Assembly (NCBI RefSeq): GCF_025151995.1
Contig: NZ_CP102290.1
Span: forward strand, 3,534,001 to 3,598,000
Length of the DNA stretch: 64,000 nucleotides
Direction: 5' to 3'
Source: Ruminococcus gauvreauii
GTDB lineage: Bacteria; Bacillota; Clostridia; Lachnospirales; Lachnospiraceae
The notes beneath the pieces are model-generated. The model saw nothing but the letters and a program-made list of their open reading frames with translations. It ran no database searches and was not told the origin of the DNA. The stretch's first letter is position 1. Every line of letters begins with the position of its first letter. Below, one piece after another: positions 7,617-15,962 of this stretch. A program made the position numbers and the translations under genes.

Positions 7617-8615
7617 ATGTCAGGAAAAGTGAAGAACAGAGTGTTAAGCAGGGATTCGCTGGCGTATAAGCTGCTGAATTTCAAGGAAATGAGCGCCGTT
7701 GTGCCGATTATCGTACTGCTGATCATCGGGATTGCGATCAATCCTAACTTTATGAATAAGGCAAACTGGTGGGCGCTGTTAAGGACAGCCAGCTTTATGG
7801 GAATCGTCGCTGTACCTGTGGCATTCCTGCTGATGACAAAAAGTATGGATCTGTCAGTCGGCCAGGTGGTGGCCTCGAGTTCCGTTATTTTTGCCATCAT
7901 GTGCTGCAAAATGAACATCCCTGTGCCGCTGGCATTTGTCATCATCATGCTCTACGGTGCGCTGATCGGATTGATCAATGGTTTCTTGATCGTGGATGTC
8001 GGAATTCCCTCGTTTCTTGTGACACTGAGCATGCAGTTTGTACTGCTGGGCATTGCCACCCAGCTGGTCGAGGGCGTATCCATCACCGGTTTCCCGGAAT
8101 GGTTTCAAAGAATTGGCTCATGGAAACTTTTCGATTTCATCACGGTTGAAATGATGGTATTTTTGGCGGTTGGCGTTATCGGCTGCATCTTTCTGGCTAA
8201 GACGGTGTCCGGACATCAGCTGCTGATGATCGGTACGAACGACAGGACTGCCGAGCTCTGTGGAATGAAGGTAAAAAAGATACGCAGGACTGCTCACATT
8301 CTCACCTCCACGCTTGCTGCGCTGACGGCGGTGCTGTTCTCGGCGAGAACGGGGCAGGCGACCAGCGGTACCGGAGGTGAGTGGGACATGCAGCTGATGA
8401 TAGCCGCCATGATCGGCGGCACCAGCAATTACGGCGGACGCGGTTCCATCGTCGGTGCGATGCTCGGGATCATCTATATGCGAATTCTGCTGAATGTGCT
8501 GATTATGCTGGGACTCGCCGGTGACTGGCAGTATGTGGGGATGGGAATCAGCATGATCTTTGCGATCGTGTTTGACTACTGGCGGACCAGAGTGACCATG
8601 ACACAGGTCAGGTGA
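7617..8615 (+). CDS. Sugar ABC transporter permease (RbsC family), second of two
   Basis: A 332-residue membrane protein of the same family as the 5079 product, with multiple hydrophobic helices and the conserved cytoplasmic loop GGTSNYGGRGSIVGAMLG. The GGGAGG site lies close upstream and the ATPase gene ends 16 bases before. It probably pairs with the 5079 permease. The 88-base gap that follows has only a weak hairpin before the binding protein gene. Confidence 0.9.
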   Translation: MSGKVKNRVLSRDSLAYKLLNFKEMSAVVPIIVLLIIGIAINPNFMNKANWWALLRTASFMGIVAVPVAFLLMTKSMDLSVGQVVASSSVIFAIMCCKMNIPVPLAFVIIMLYGALIGLINGFLIVDVGIPSFLVTLSMQFVLLGIATQLVEGVSITGFPEWFQRIGSWKLFDFITVEMMVFLAVGVIGCIFLAKTVSGHQLLMIGTNDRTAELCGMKVKKIRRTAHILTSTLAALTAVLFSARTGQATSGTGGEWDMQLMIAAMIGGTSNYGGRGSIVGAMLGIIYMRILLNVLIMLGLAGDWQYVGMGISMIFAIVFDYWRTRVTMTQVR

Positions 8616-8703
8616 CCAAACGCGCAGATGTGGGAACTGTATCTGCTGCAGGCATTATACAGCAGGTATCAATATAACACCTTAAAAACAAGGAGGAACA
8701 AGT

Positions 8704-9900
8704 ATGAAGAAAAGATTTCTAGCTATGATCAGTGTATTTGTGATTGCATCGATGGTCATCACAGGCTGCGGCGGCTCATCCGGGGGAGAATCATCCTCTG
8801 AGAGCAAGGCGGAGGACACCGCGGAAAAAGAATCCGCTGGCGGGGAAGACAAAGACGAGGTCCGGGAGGATGCGGCAGATGATACCGGGAATAGCGGCGG
8901 CTCCACAGCTGACGTAGCATCCTCTGAAAATCCGCTCGCCGGACTGAAGAATCTGGGCGATGTAAAAGGCGGCGGACAGTCCTTTAAGATTCTGTCCGCT
9001 CAGGATAACTTCGGCGAGTTCCATGTGACTTTTTATCAGGGAGCGCTTTACGCTGCGAAAGAGATCAAAGAGAAATACGGCATCGATGTTGCGATCGACT
9101 TTAAGGCAGGCTCCGGGACCGTTACAGATGCGGCGGAACTGAATGGAATCCTCGAACAGGGCGTGAATGAGGGGTATGACGCAATCATGACTCCGGGATA
9201 CAATGCATCTTCCGTCAAGAGTGCGTGGGAGTACGCCGCCTCGAAGGATGTGCCGATGTTTGCGTGGTGGGGCGACCATCTGGAAGAGTACGATGATCTG
9301 ATCGCTGCCTGGTGTGTCAATGATACCGTACAGCAGTGTACGAAAATCACAGAATATATGATTAATCATGCGAAAGAACAGGGTGCAGAACCGAAAGTTG
9401 TGATCATGTCCCAGGGAAGCACCGATGTGGAGACGATCATTGTGGACGCTACGACGAAGATCTGTGATGAGATGGGAGTAGACGCAAAGACGGTTATCGT
9501 GACGACAGACAGCGCAACTCAGATTGAGGCGATCTCCAACGCATATCAGGCGGATCCGTCATGGAATATCTGGCTCGCCTACACGGGGGAAGCGGGTGTT
9601 TCAGCAGCGACTGTATTTAAAGAATTCGGCGTGACGGATGATATGTTTGTCGCAGGTATCGACGCTACCAGCACACATCTTGACTGTCTGGAAGAAGGCA
9701 CGAACGTATGTCTTCTGGAACAGGGAGTCTACTCAGCCGGCTACGTGGCGGCATATCAGGCGGTCGACTATCTGCTTGACGGAAAGCTCGACACACTGGA
9801 TTATGTTGAGATCACGGCCAATGATATTGTGAATATGGACAACTACGATGCATGGAGGGCTGTCAATGACATTGTCATGGAGGCGATTGAAAGCAACTGA
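8704..9900 (+). CDS. Sugar ABC transporter substrate-binding lipoprotein
   Basis: A 398-residue type I periplasmic-binding-fold protein. The N terminus is a lipoprotein signal (MKKRFLAMISVF, hydrophobic core, lipobox VITGC with Cys at 22), followed by an acidic Ser/Glu/Asp-rich linker up to about residue 75 that tethers the domain outside the membrane. The fold begins at QSFKILSAQDNFGEFHVTFYQG. It captures the substrate for the importer encoded just upstream. AAGGAGG precedes the ATG. The sequence does not reveal the ligand. Confidence 0.92.
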   Translation: MKKRFLAMISVFVIASMVITGCGGSSGGESSSESKAEDTAEKESAGGEDKDEVREDAADDTGNSGGSTADVASSENPLAGLKNLGDVKGGGQSFKILSAQDNFGEFHVTFYQGALYAAKEIKEKYGIDVAIDFKAGSGTVTDAAELNGILEQGVNEGYDAIMTPGYNASSVKSAWEYAASKDVPMFAWWGDHLEEYDDLIAAWCVNDTVQQCTKITEYMINHAKEQGAEPKVVIMSQGSTDVETIIVDATTKICDEMGVDAKTVIVTTDSATQIEAISNAYQADPSWNIWLAYTGEAGVSAATVFKEFGVTDDMFVAGIDATSTHLDCLEEGTNVCLLEQGVYSAGYVAAYQAVDYLLDGKLDTLDYVEITANDIVNMDNYDAWRAVNDIVMEAIESN

Positions 9901-9924
9901 CAGCCATAACCTTTCTCCTTTTTG

Positions 9925-9950
9925 TGGTGGCCGGCAATGTCCGGTCACCA
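9925..9950 (+). promoter_or_regulatory. Intercistronic hairpin after the binding-protein gene
   Basis: TGGTGGCCGG (9925-9934) pairs with CCGGTCACCA (9941-9950) through ten pairs including one G-U. No T-tract follows, so it is more likely an mRNA end-stabilising or partial-termination structure. That would let the binding protein be made in excess over the downstream enzymes. Confidence 0.5.
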
Positions 9951-9979
9951 TGCAGCGGAGACAAAAACGGAGGGTGTAA

Positions 9980-10744
9980 ATGATGGATGTTTACAGAAGA
10001 TCCGCTGATGAGCGGATCAGGCTTACCTGGATGGGAGGAGCCGGATTCCTGATTACCTTTGGCGGGCTGCGGATCGGAATCGATATCTACCTGTCAGATG
10101 CCTGCCACGGAGCGGACGGTTCCTTTAAACGGCTGACTTTGGCGCCATGCAGGGCACAGGAGCTTGACCTTGACTATCTGATCAGCACACATGACCACGG
10201 CGATCATTTTGATGTGATCTCAGTGCCTGAGATGCTGAACATGAACGGGAGGATGAAAGTCATATGTCCTTCTTCCGTCATAACATTTGCCGGGAATATG
10301 GGGCTTGACACAAGCCGCTTTATCAGGCTTGACCGGGGAAAGATGTTTCAGGAGGAAACGTTTTCCCTGCAGGCAGTTACGGCAGATCATGGGGAGGAGA
10401 CCCCGGATGCCATAGGCGTTATCATTAAAATGGGAGGAAAACGTATCTTTTTTGCAGGCGACGGTACCTGGCACGATCATTACCGGGAGCTGACGATGGG
10501 CGAGACGGGATTTGACGTGCTGCTTGTGGCGATCAACGGGAGATACGGCAATCCGGATTCCAGTCAGGCTGCGGACATTGCGTCCATGCTGGAAGCGAAG
10601 CTGGTGATACCGTGTCATTACTGGATGTTCCGGGAACACGGGGGCGATCCACAGACTTTTGTCACGGCGTGTCTTGAAAAGGAACCGCCTTTAAAACCGG
10701 TGGTTCTGGCTGTCGGCGAAGCGTACACATTACAGGATGATTGA
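9980..10744 (+). CDS. Metallo-beta-lactamase fold metal-dependent hydrolase (UlaG-like)
   Basis: A 254-residue MBL-fold enzyme. The metal-binding motif is THDHGDHFD, followed by the later ligands in FFAGDGTWHD and the C-terminal CHYWMF. The closest recognisable group is the UlaG/YtnP-type lactonase-like branch (L-ascorbate-6-phosphate lactonase and relatives), so hydrolysis of a sugar lactone or phosphate ester is plausible but unproven. GGAGGGTG lies only two to five bases from the tandem ATGs at 9980 and 9983; the second has the better spacing. It is the first enzyme gene after the transporter. Confidence 0.75.
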   Translation: MMDVYRRSADERIRLTWMGGAGFLITFGGLRIGIDIYLSDACHGADGSFKRLTLAPCRAQELDLDYLISTHDHGDHFDVISVPEMLNMNGRMKVICPSSVITFAGNMGLDTSRFIRLDRGKMFQEETFSLQAVTADHGEETPDAIGVIIKMGGKRIFFAGDGTWHDHYRELTMGETGFDVLLVAINGRYGNPDSSQAADIASMLEAKLVIPCHYWMFREHGGDPQTFVTACLEKEPPLKPVVLAVGEAYTLQDD

Positions 10745-10753
10745 GGGAGCGAT

Positions 10754-11833
10754 ATGAGAGCAGACCAATTTAATTACGACGAGTATCTGAAGGTATGTGA
10801 GGAAGTGGAGGAACGCGCAAAGGGTTTCAGGCGGGGAGAATTTCTCCCGGTTACCTGCTGGACACTGGGTGAGGGTATCTATGGTGTGAACAGCCGTGAC
10901 AGGGAGCGGATGCTGAAAGCACAGCTGGACGGCATCACGAGAACGATGGAGGCGAAGACGGATCACCTTCCTTACCTGGAGCCGTGGCATGGAATCGGTG
11001 TATTCGCAGAGGCTTTTGGCTGTCCGTTTGAGTTTAATGACACCGATGCCCCCTGGACGAGGACGATCGTCAGGGATATCGAAGATTTAAAGCGTCTGGA
11101 AATGCCGGATATCGCAAACTCACGGATGCTGCAGATGGTTCTGGAGACGACAGAATATTTTAATGAACAGACCAAAGGCCAGATTGCGATCGCTGCCACA
11201 GATACCCAGTCACCGCTCAATACCATGAGCCTGATCTGCGATGTGGACTGGCTGCTTCTCGCGGCGACGGATTATCCGGAGGAATTTCACAGGGTGATGG
11301 GCATGATCACAGATCTGATTATAGAATTCACAAAAAAACAGCGTGCCCTCTGTGACAGGCCGGCTACACCGGGACATACCCTGTGGTCGGCTTCTCCGGT
11401 CAGCGGCATCAGCCTTTCGGCGGATATGATGGCGATGTGCGGCAGGGACTTCTATGAGGAATTCTCCAAACCGTATGACGAAAAGATCGGCAGGGAGCTG
11501 GGCGGCGCCGGCATGCATTCCTGCGGAAAATGGCATTTTAATTTTGAGATGGTTAAAAGTATGAAATACTGTTCCATCATTGATCTTGCCATCAGCCTGC
11601 CATGGGATCCCAGCCCCAATATTCCTGAAAAAATCGCGGAAGCCTTCGGGGGAACGGACCTTCCCGTTCACTGTCGCGCTGACGTGGCGGATATCGAGGC
11701 CATTGACATGCTGATCCGCTCGGATGCGAGGATGATCTTCAGTCTCTGGTGGGATGACGATCCCATGATCCGCCAAAGGAATTACGATATGGTCAAGGAA
11801 CGCTGGGAAATATACAGGGAAGAGACAGCCTGA
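10754..11833 (+). CDS. Uroporphyrinogen decarboxylase-fold protein, methyltransferase-like (A)
   Basis: A 359-residue member of the UroD/MtaA superfamily. It carries the H-x-C-G motif HSCG (H255, C257) that in MtaA/MtbA-type methyltransferases binds catalytic zinc, plus a second His-Cys pair (H306-C307). Heme synthesis is unlikely, because no porphyrin gene is near and the gene lies in a catabolic run. Family knowledge suggests methyl transfer to or from a corrinoid or a thiol/folate acceptor; the substrate is unknown. No corrinoid-binding protein gene is encoded in the window. The gene starts nine bases after the MBL gene, with GAGGGAG before the ATG. Confidence 0.7.
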   Translation: MRADQFNYDEYLKVCEEVEERAKGFRRGEFLPVTCWTLGEGIYGVNSRDRERMLKAQLDGITRTMEAKTDHLPYLEPWHGIGVFAEAFGCPFEFNDTDAPWTRTIVRDIEDLKRLEMPDIANSRMLQMVLETTEYFNEQTKGQIAIAATDTQSPLNTMSLICDVDWLLLAATDYPEEFHRVMGMITDLIIEFTKKQRALCDRPATPGHTLWSASPVSGISLSADMMAMCGRDFYEEFSKPYDEKIGRELGGAGMHSCGKWHFNFEMVKSMKYCSIIDLAISLPWDPSPNIPEKIAEAFGGTDLPVHCRADVADIEAIDMLIRSDARMIFSLWWDDDPMIRQRNYDMVKERWEIYREETA

Positions 11834-11855
11834 AAGCGAACGGGGGTGAACGAAA

Positions 11856-12872
11856 ATGAAAGCATTTGAGATCAGAAAACCGGGGGACTATGGGATCATC
11901 GAAACAGACGTGCCGGATATCTCCGAGGAGGAAGTCCTTGTTAAAGTAGGATATGCGGCAATCTGCCATTCTGACATCGATATGCTGACGGGAAACAGGA
12001 AGCATCTGGTCAGATATCCGAATATTGCCGGTCATGAATTTGCCGGAACGGTTGTAAAAACAGGGTCCAGGGTACTGGGATTTCGGGAAGGGGATACGGT
12101 TGCCTGTGAATGCATGATTCTCTGCCGCCAGTGTCCGGAGTGTGACATGGGATATGTGTCCTGTGAAAACTACAGTGAACTCGGTTTTATGCAGGGCGGA
12201 GGATTTGCCGAATACTGTGCCGTACCGGCGCGAAACTGTCACAGATTTACAAAAATGACGATGGAGCAGGCCGCGCTTACAGAGCCGATGGGAAACGGTC
12301 TTGCGATCGTGGAGGCGGCACAAATAAGGCCGACAGACACTGTGGTCATCATCGGTCCGGGACCGATCGGACTGAATGCCATGCTGTGTGCCAGGCTTAA
12401 AAATCCAGGGCAGATCATCATGGTGGGGACGCGCCGGGAGAGACTCAAATATGCACAAGGCGCGGCGGATGCACTTGTCAATATCCGTGAGGAGGATGCC
12501 AAAGCGCGCATTATGGAGCTGACGGGCGGCAAGGGTGCACAGGTGGTGCTGATGTGTGCGACTACGGTATCTGCGTGTGAGCTGGCGCTTGAGATTGCAG
12601 GCCAGAACTGCCGCATCATTGTGGAGGGAGTACCGGGAGAGACACCGGTACCGGTTAATTTTAACGATTTTGTAACAAAAGTTCTGACGATCCGGGGAGT
12701 CGCCGGCGTCACATCTGAACAGTTCCGCAGAGTCATCAGCCTGGTGGAAAACGGGTACCTTGATCCTTTGCGTTTTGTGACGCATACCATGGCGCTTGCA
12801 GATATAGAAAAAGGCTTCGAAATGCTGCAGGCGCGTGATCAGGATGTGGTAAAGATTCTTGTGAAGCCGTGA
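11856..12872 (+). CDS. Zinc-dependent medium-chain alcohol/polyol dehydrogenase
   Basis: A 338-residue medium-chain dehydrogenase. The catalytic zinc site is C37 with GHEFAG (H60, E61). The structural zinc loop is C90, C93, C96 and C103 (CRQCPECDMGYVSC). The nucleotide-binding stretch is VVIIGPGPIGLNA. Members oxidise sorbitol, threonine, galactitol phosphate and similar secondary alcohols with NAD. In this run it is the likely first oxidation of a polyol-type or hydroxyacid substrate. GGGGGTG precedes the ATG. Confidence 0.88.
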   Translation: MKAFEIRKPGDYGIIETDVPDISEEEVLVKVGYAAICHSDIDMLTGNRKHLVRYPNIAGHEFAGTVVKTGSRVLGFREGDTVACECMILCRQCPECDMGYVSCENYSELGFMQGGGFAEYCAVPARNCHRFTKMTMEQAALTEPMGNGLAIVEAAQIRPTDTVVIIGPGPIGLNAMLCARLKNPGQIIMVGTRRERLKYAQGAADALVNIREEDAKARIMELTGGKGAQVVLMCATTVSACELALEIAGQNCRIIVEGVPGETPVPVNFNDFVTKVLTIRGVAGVTSEQFRRVISLVENGYLDPLRFVTHTMALADIEKGFEMLQARDQDVVKILVKP

Positions 12873-12888
12873 CAGAATGGAGGATAAC

Positions 12889-13668
12889 ATGAATAAATTT
12901 TTTGAGAAAATCAGAGGCGGAAAAATGGCTGTCGGAACACATGCGCAGTTGGGCAGCCAGCCGATTATGGAAATGTTCGGTATCGCGGGATTTGACGCCG
13001 TATGGATTGATACGGAGCACACGGCGATCGACAAACAGGATCTTCTGAACTGTATCATCGCACTGAATGGTTACGGCACAGCTGCCATTGTCAGAATCCC
13101 GTGGAATGATCCGGTGCTGGCAAAACCGGTACTGGAGATGGGGGCGGACGGCATCATTTTTCCGTATGTCCGTTCCGCGGAGGATGTGCAGCGGGCGATG
13201 GAAAGCTGCATTTATCCGCCCGGCGGATGCCGCGGATTCGGTCCGGTCCGCGCCAACCGGTACGGTATGATGGGAAACCGGGAATATTTTGACAGCTATA
13301 TCGAAGACACATTCAGGGTCGTTCAGATTGAGCATGTGGATGCCGTCAGCTGTATCGATGAGATTCTGAAGGTAAAGTATTTAAGCGGAATTGTCCTGGG
13401 TCCGAACGATCTGTCCGGGTCTCTTGGAGTTCTGGGACAGACAGATCATCCGGAGGTTGTGAAGTGCTTTGATACTGTTGCGAAGGCTGCGAAGAAAGCG
13501 GGCGTTCCCTTTGGCGTATCCACCGGATACAATGTCGGTTCCGGAGGCGGGAGCCTGAAACAGTGGGTTGACCGGGGAGCTGATTATATCTTCGTGGGCT
13601 CTGATGTGTCCTATGCGATGTCGGGAGCCGCCGCTGCATACAGGGAAGTCAGCGATCTTGTGAGGTAA
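12889..13668 (+). CDS. HpcH/HpaI family class II aldolase (2-keto-3-deoxy acid aldolase-like)
   Basis: A 259-residue pyruvate-dependent aldolase. Visible family features are the catalytic histidine in DTEH (D41-H44), the arginine in VRIP (R69), the metal-binding Glu in QIEHVDA (E148) and Asp in GPNDLSG (D174). GarL, RhmA and HpcH cleave 2-keto-3-deoxy sugar acids to pyruvate plus an aldehyde. A GarL-like reaction would yield tartronate semialdehyde, the substrate of a GarR-like enzyme such as the 1793 product. A frame also opens at 12877, but that ATG is part of the TGGAGG site that serves the ATG at 12889. Confidence 0.85.
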   Translation: MNKFFEKIRGGKMAVGTHAQLGSQPIMEMFGIAGFDAVWIDTEHTAIDKQDLLNCIIALNGYGTAAIVRIPWNDPVLAKPVLEMGADGIIFPYVRSAEDVQRAMESCIYPPGGCRGFGPVRANRYGMMGNREYFDSYIEDTFRVVQIEHVDAVSCIDEILKVKYLSGIVLGPNDLSGSLGVLGQTDHPEVVKCFDTVAKAAKKAGVPFGVSTGYNVGSGGGSLKQWVDRGADYIFVGSDVSYAMSGAAAAYREVSDLVR

Positions 13669-13683
13669 GTGAGGAGTTTGCAT

Positions 13684-14670
13684 ATGAAAATTGTAGTTCT
13701 TGACGGTTATACAGAAAACCCGGGTGATCTGTCCTGGGAAGGGTTTACTGCCCTCGGGGACCTGACAGTGTATGAACGCACGCCATCAGGGATGGAGGCG
13801 GAGCGAATCGGTGATGCACAGATCGTCTATACGAATAAGACGCCCATCACCCGGGAGACTCTGGATGCCTGTCCGGGGATCCGTTATATCGGCGTTCTGG
13901 CGACGGGATATAATGTGGTTGATTATGAGTATGCCGGTGAAAGAGGCATACCGGTTACGAACATTCCGACGTACGGCACGGATGCGGTAGGACAGTTTGC
14001 CATCTCGATGCTGCTGGAAATCTGCCATCATATCGGACATCACAGCCAGGCGGTACGGGAGGGAAGGTGGGAGAGCTGCCCTGATTTTTGTTTCTGGGAT
14101 TACCCGCTGATTGAGCTGGCCGGGAAGACCATGGGCATCATAGGCTTTGGGCGGATCGGACAGGTGACGGGAAGGATCGCCAGGGCGCTGGGGATGAAGG
14201 TGCTTGCCTGTGACAGTTTTGAGAATGAGACCGGGCGGCAGATCGGAACGTATGCGGGATTTGATATGCTCCTGGAATCATCCGATGTGATATCGCTTCA
14301 CTGTCCGCTGTTCCCGGAGACGAGAGAGATCATCAACAGAGATACGATTGCACGGATGAAGGATGGGGTGATCATCCTGAACAACAGCCGTGGTCCGCTG
14401 ATCGCCGAACAGGATCTGGCCGATGCACTGAACTGTGGAAAAGTATATGCGGCGGGTCTGGATGTCGTGAGCACAGAACCTATACGCGGTGACAATCCGC
14501 TTCTGAAGGCAAAGAACTGCCTGATTACCCCGCATATATCGTGGGCGCCGAGGGAAAGCCGCCAGAGGCTGATGGACATCGCAGCCGATAATCTGGCGCA
14601 GTTTCTGAAGGGAACCCCTGTCAATGTAGTGAATCAACAGCACATGAAAGATGGAGAAGACAAATGCTGA
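13684..14670 (+). CDS. D-2-hydroxyacid dehydrogenase (glycerate/hydroxypyruvate reductase-like)
   Basis: A 328-residue member of the 2-hydroxyacid dehydrogenase family. It has the dinucleotide motif GFGRIGQVTGRIARALGMKV, the catalytic Arg in NNSRG, the Glu region STEP and the His in ITPHISW. The closest described members are hydroxypyruvate/glyoxylate reductases. The GTG at 13669 would overlap its own ribosome site, so the start was placed at the ATG at 13684 behind GAGGAG. Its last codons overlap the start of the second UroD-fold gene by seven bases, indicating translational coupling. Confidence 0.87.
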   Translation: MKIVVLDGYTENPGDLSWEGFTALGDLTVYERTPSGMEAERIGDAQIVYTNKTPITRETLDACPGIRYIGVLATGYNVVDYEYAGERGIPVTNIPTYGTDAVGQFAISMLLEICHHIGHHSQAVREGRWESCPDFCFWDYPLIELAGKTMGIIGFGRIGQVTGRIARALGMKVLACDSFENETGRQIGTYAGFDMLLESSDVISLHCPLFPETREIINRDTIARMKDGVIILNNSRGPLIAEQDLADALNCGKVYAAGLDVVSTEPIRGDNPLLKAKNCLITPHISWAPRESRQRLMDIAADNLAQFLKGTPVNVVNQQHMKDGEDKC

Positions 14671-15887
14671 AAAAGGATATCGAAGTGCTGCGCGGCCTGG
14701 CAAATCAGCTGGCACAGCTGTCCGCGCTTCCGGTTCAACAGGAGAGAAAACAACAGTGGTATCGCCTGAACGCCCGCAAGGCGGATAAGCCCATGTTCTT
14801 GATGGGCGAATTTCCATGGAATGAGATGAACATCGACGACGAACTGACACTGCGCTGTGAGGATTCGTTTTACCGGGAAATTGAGACAGCTCTGAGAAGA
14901 CTCCTGTACAGAAATAAACATATTCAGGACGACTGGGTGTATGAACCGTTCCTCTATATTCCAAAGGCGGTTCACGGGTTTCACTACGGCCTGGAGGTCG
15001 TTGAGGAGAAACTGACCCGCGACGATGGAAATGCGGTGGAGGCTCATTCCTATACGAGCCAGCTGCAGGAATGGGAGGATATTGAGAAGATTCAGGTGCC
15101 GGATCTGTGGCTGGATGAGAGGGAAACTGACCGCAGAGAGGATATGGCGAAAGAGGCGGTGGGGGATATCCTGAAAGTCGTCATGGACGGTCCGGCATTT
15201 TGTTACAGCCCGTGGGATTATTTTATGATGTGGTCTGACCTCGACACGCTCTATGATAAGATGCTCTACGATGAGGACTGGGTGCATGCGCTGATGCGAA
15301 GAACCCTCGATGTGCATCTGGGAATCATCGGCAGACTCCGGGAGCTGGACTGCCTGAACCGTCAGCAGCAGGTGGTTCACTGCACCGGTGCGTGGACGGA
15401 TCTTCTGCCGGAAAATCCGGAAAGCCCGGACTTCAAAGATGTCTGGACTTACGGGATGGCGCAGATCCTTTATACCGTGTCACCAGAGATGCACAATGAG
15501 TTCGAATTTCAGTATGCAGGCGAATGGTATGACAAATTCGGAATGGGATATTACGGATGCTGCGAACCCCTGGATGACCGGATGGAATACGTGAAAAAGA
15601 TAAAGGGAATCCATAAGATCTCTGTCAGCGCATGGGTGAAGGACTTCGAGCGCATGGCAGAGGCGATGGAAGGGAGATACGTATTCTCGAACAAGCCGGC
15701 GCCCGCCTTTGTGGGAGCGCCGGGCTGGAATCCGGAAACAGTGGAGGCGGATTTGAGAATCCGCCTGAAAGCGGCCGAAAAATATCATTGCCCTGTCGAA
15801 TTTACGTTGAAAGATATTTCCACCGTCTGTTATCATCCGGAGCGGCTGACCGAGTGGTCAGCGATCATGAGAAAGGTGATCGAGTGA
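14664..15887 (+). CDS. Uroporphyrinogen decarboxylase-fold protein (B), divergent
   Basis: A 407-residue protein of the UroD-like superfamily but of a different branch from the 10754 product. It has an N-terminal charged extension, a His-Cys pair in VVHCTG (239-240) and a second conserved Cys pair in YYGCCEPLDD (299-300), which occupies the position of the zinc site in methyltransferase members. The function is unknown; most homologues are annotated only by fold. It overlaps the preceding dehydrogenase gene, so it belongs to the same operon. Presence of two distant paralogues in one operon suggests consecutive or subunit roles in one demethylation-like step, which is inference. Confidence 0.65.
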   Translation: MLKKDIEVLRGLANQLAQLSALPVQQERKQQWYRLNARKADKPMFLMGEFPWNEMNIDDELTLRCEDSFYREIETALRRLLYRNKHIQDDWVYEPFLYIPKAVHGFHYGLEVVEEKLTRDDGNAVEAHSYTSQLQEWEDIEKIQVPDLWLDERETDRREDMAKEAVGDILKVVMDGPAFCYSPWDYFMMWSDLDTLYDKMLYDEDWVHALMRRTLDVHLGIIGRLRELDCLNRQQQVVHCTGAWTDLLPENPESPDFKDVWTYGMAQILYTVSPEMHNEFEFQYAGEWYDKFGMGYYGCCEPLDDRMEYVKKIKGIHKISVSAWVKDFERMAEAMEGRYVFSNKPAPAFVGAPGWNPETVEADLRIRLKAAEKYHCPVEFTLKDISTVCYHPERLTEWSAIMRKVIE

Positions 15888-15925
15888 TGCAACGAAATGA
15901 AACTATACAGATTTCAAATGCAATG

Positions 15926-15931
15926 ATATAA
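15926..15931 (+). promoter_or_regulatory. -10 box ahead of the coiled-coil gene
   Basis: TATAAT lies about 32 bases before the ATG at 15963, with AAACTA-type sequence near the -35 position. It suggests the coiled-coil gene has its own transcript, separate from the catabolic operon ending at 15887. Confidence 0.45.
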
Positions 15932-15962
15932 TGTGCATATATCAAACAAAAGGAGAATGCAC

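Noticed and set aside
10754..11833. Annotation as true uroporphyrinogen decarboxylase (HemE)
   Set aside because: The HxCG motif and the catabolic operon point to the methyltransferase-like side of the fold; no heme genes are nearby.
11793..13058. 421-codon minus-strand frame across the zinc dehydrogenase gene
   Set aside because: No family features and no ribosome site; it lies wholly antisense to two well-supported genes.
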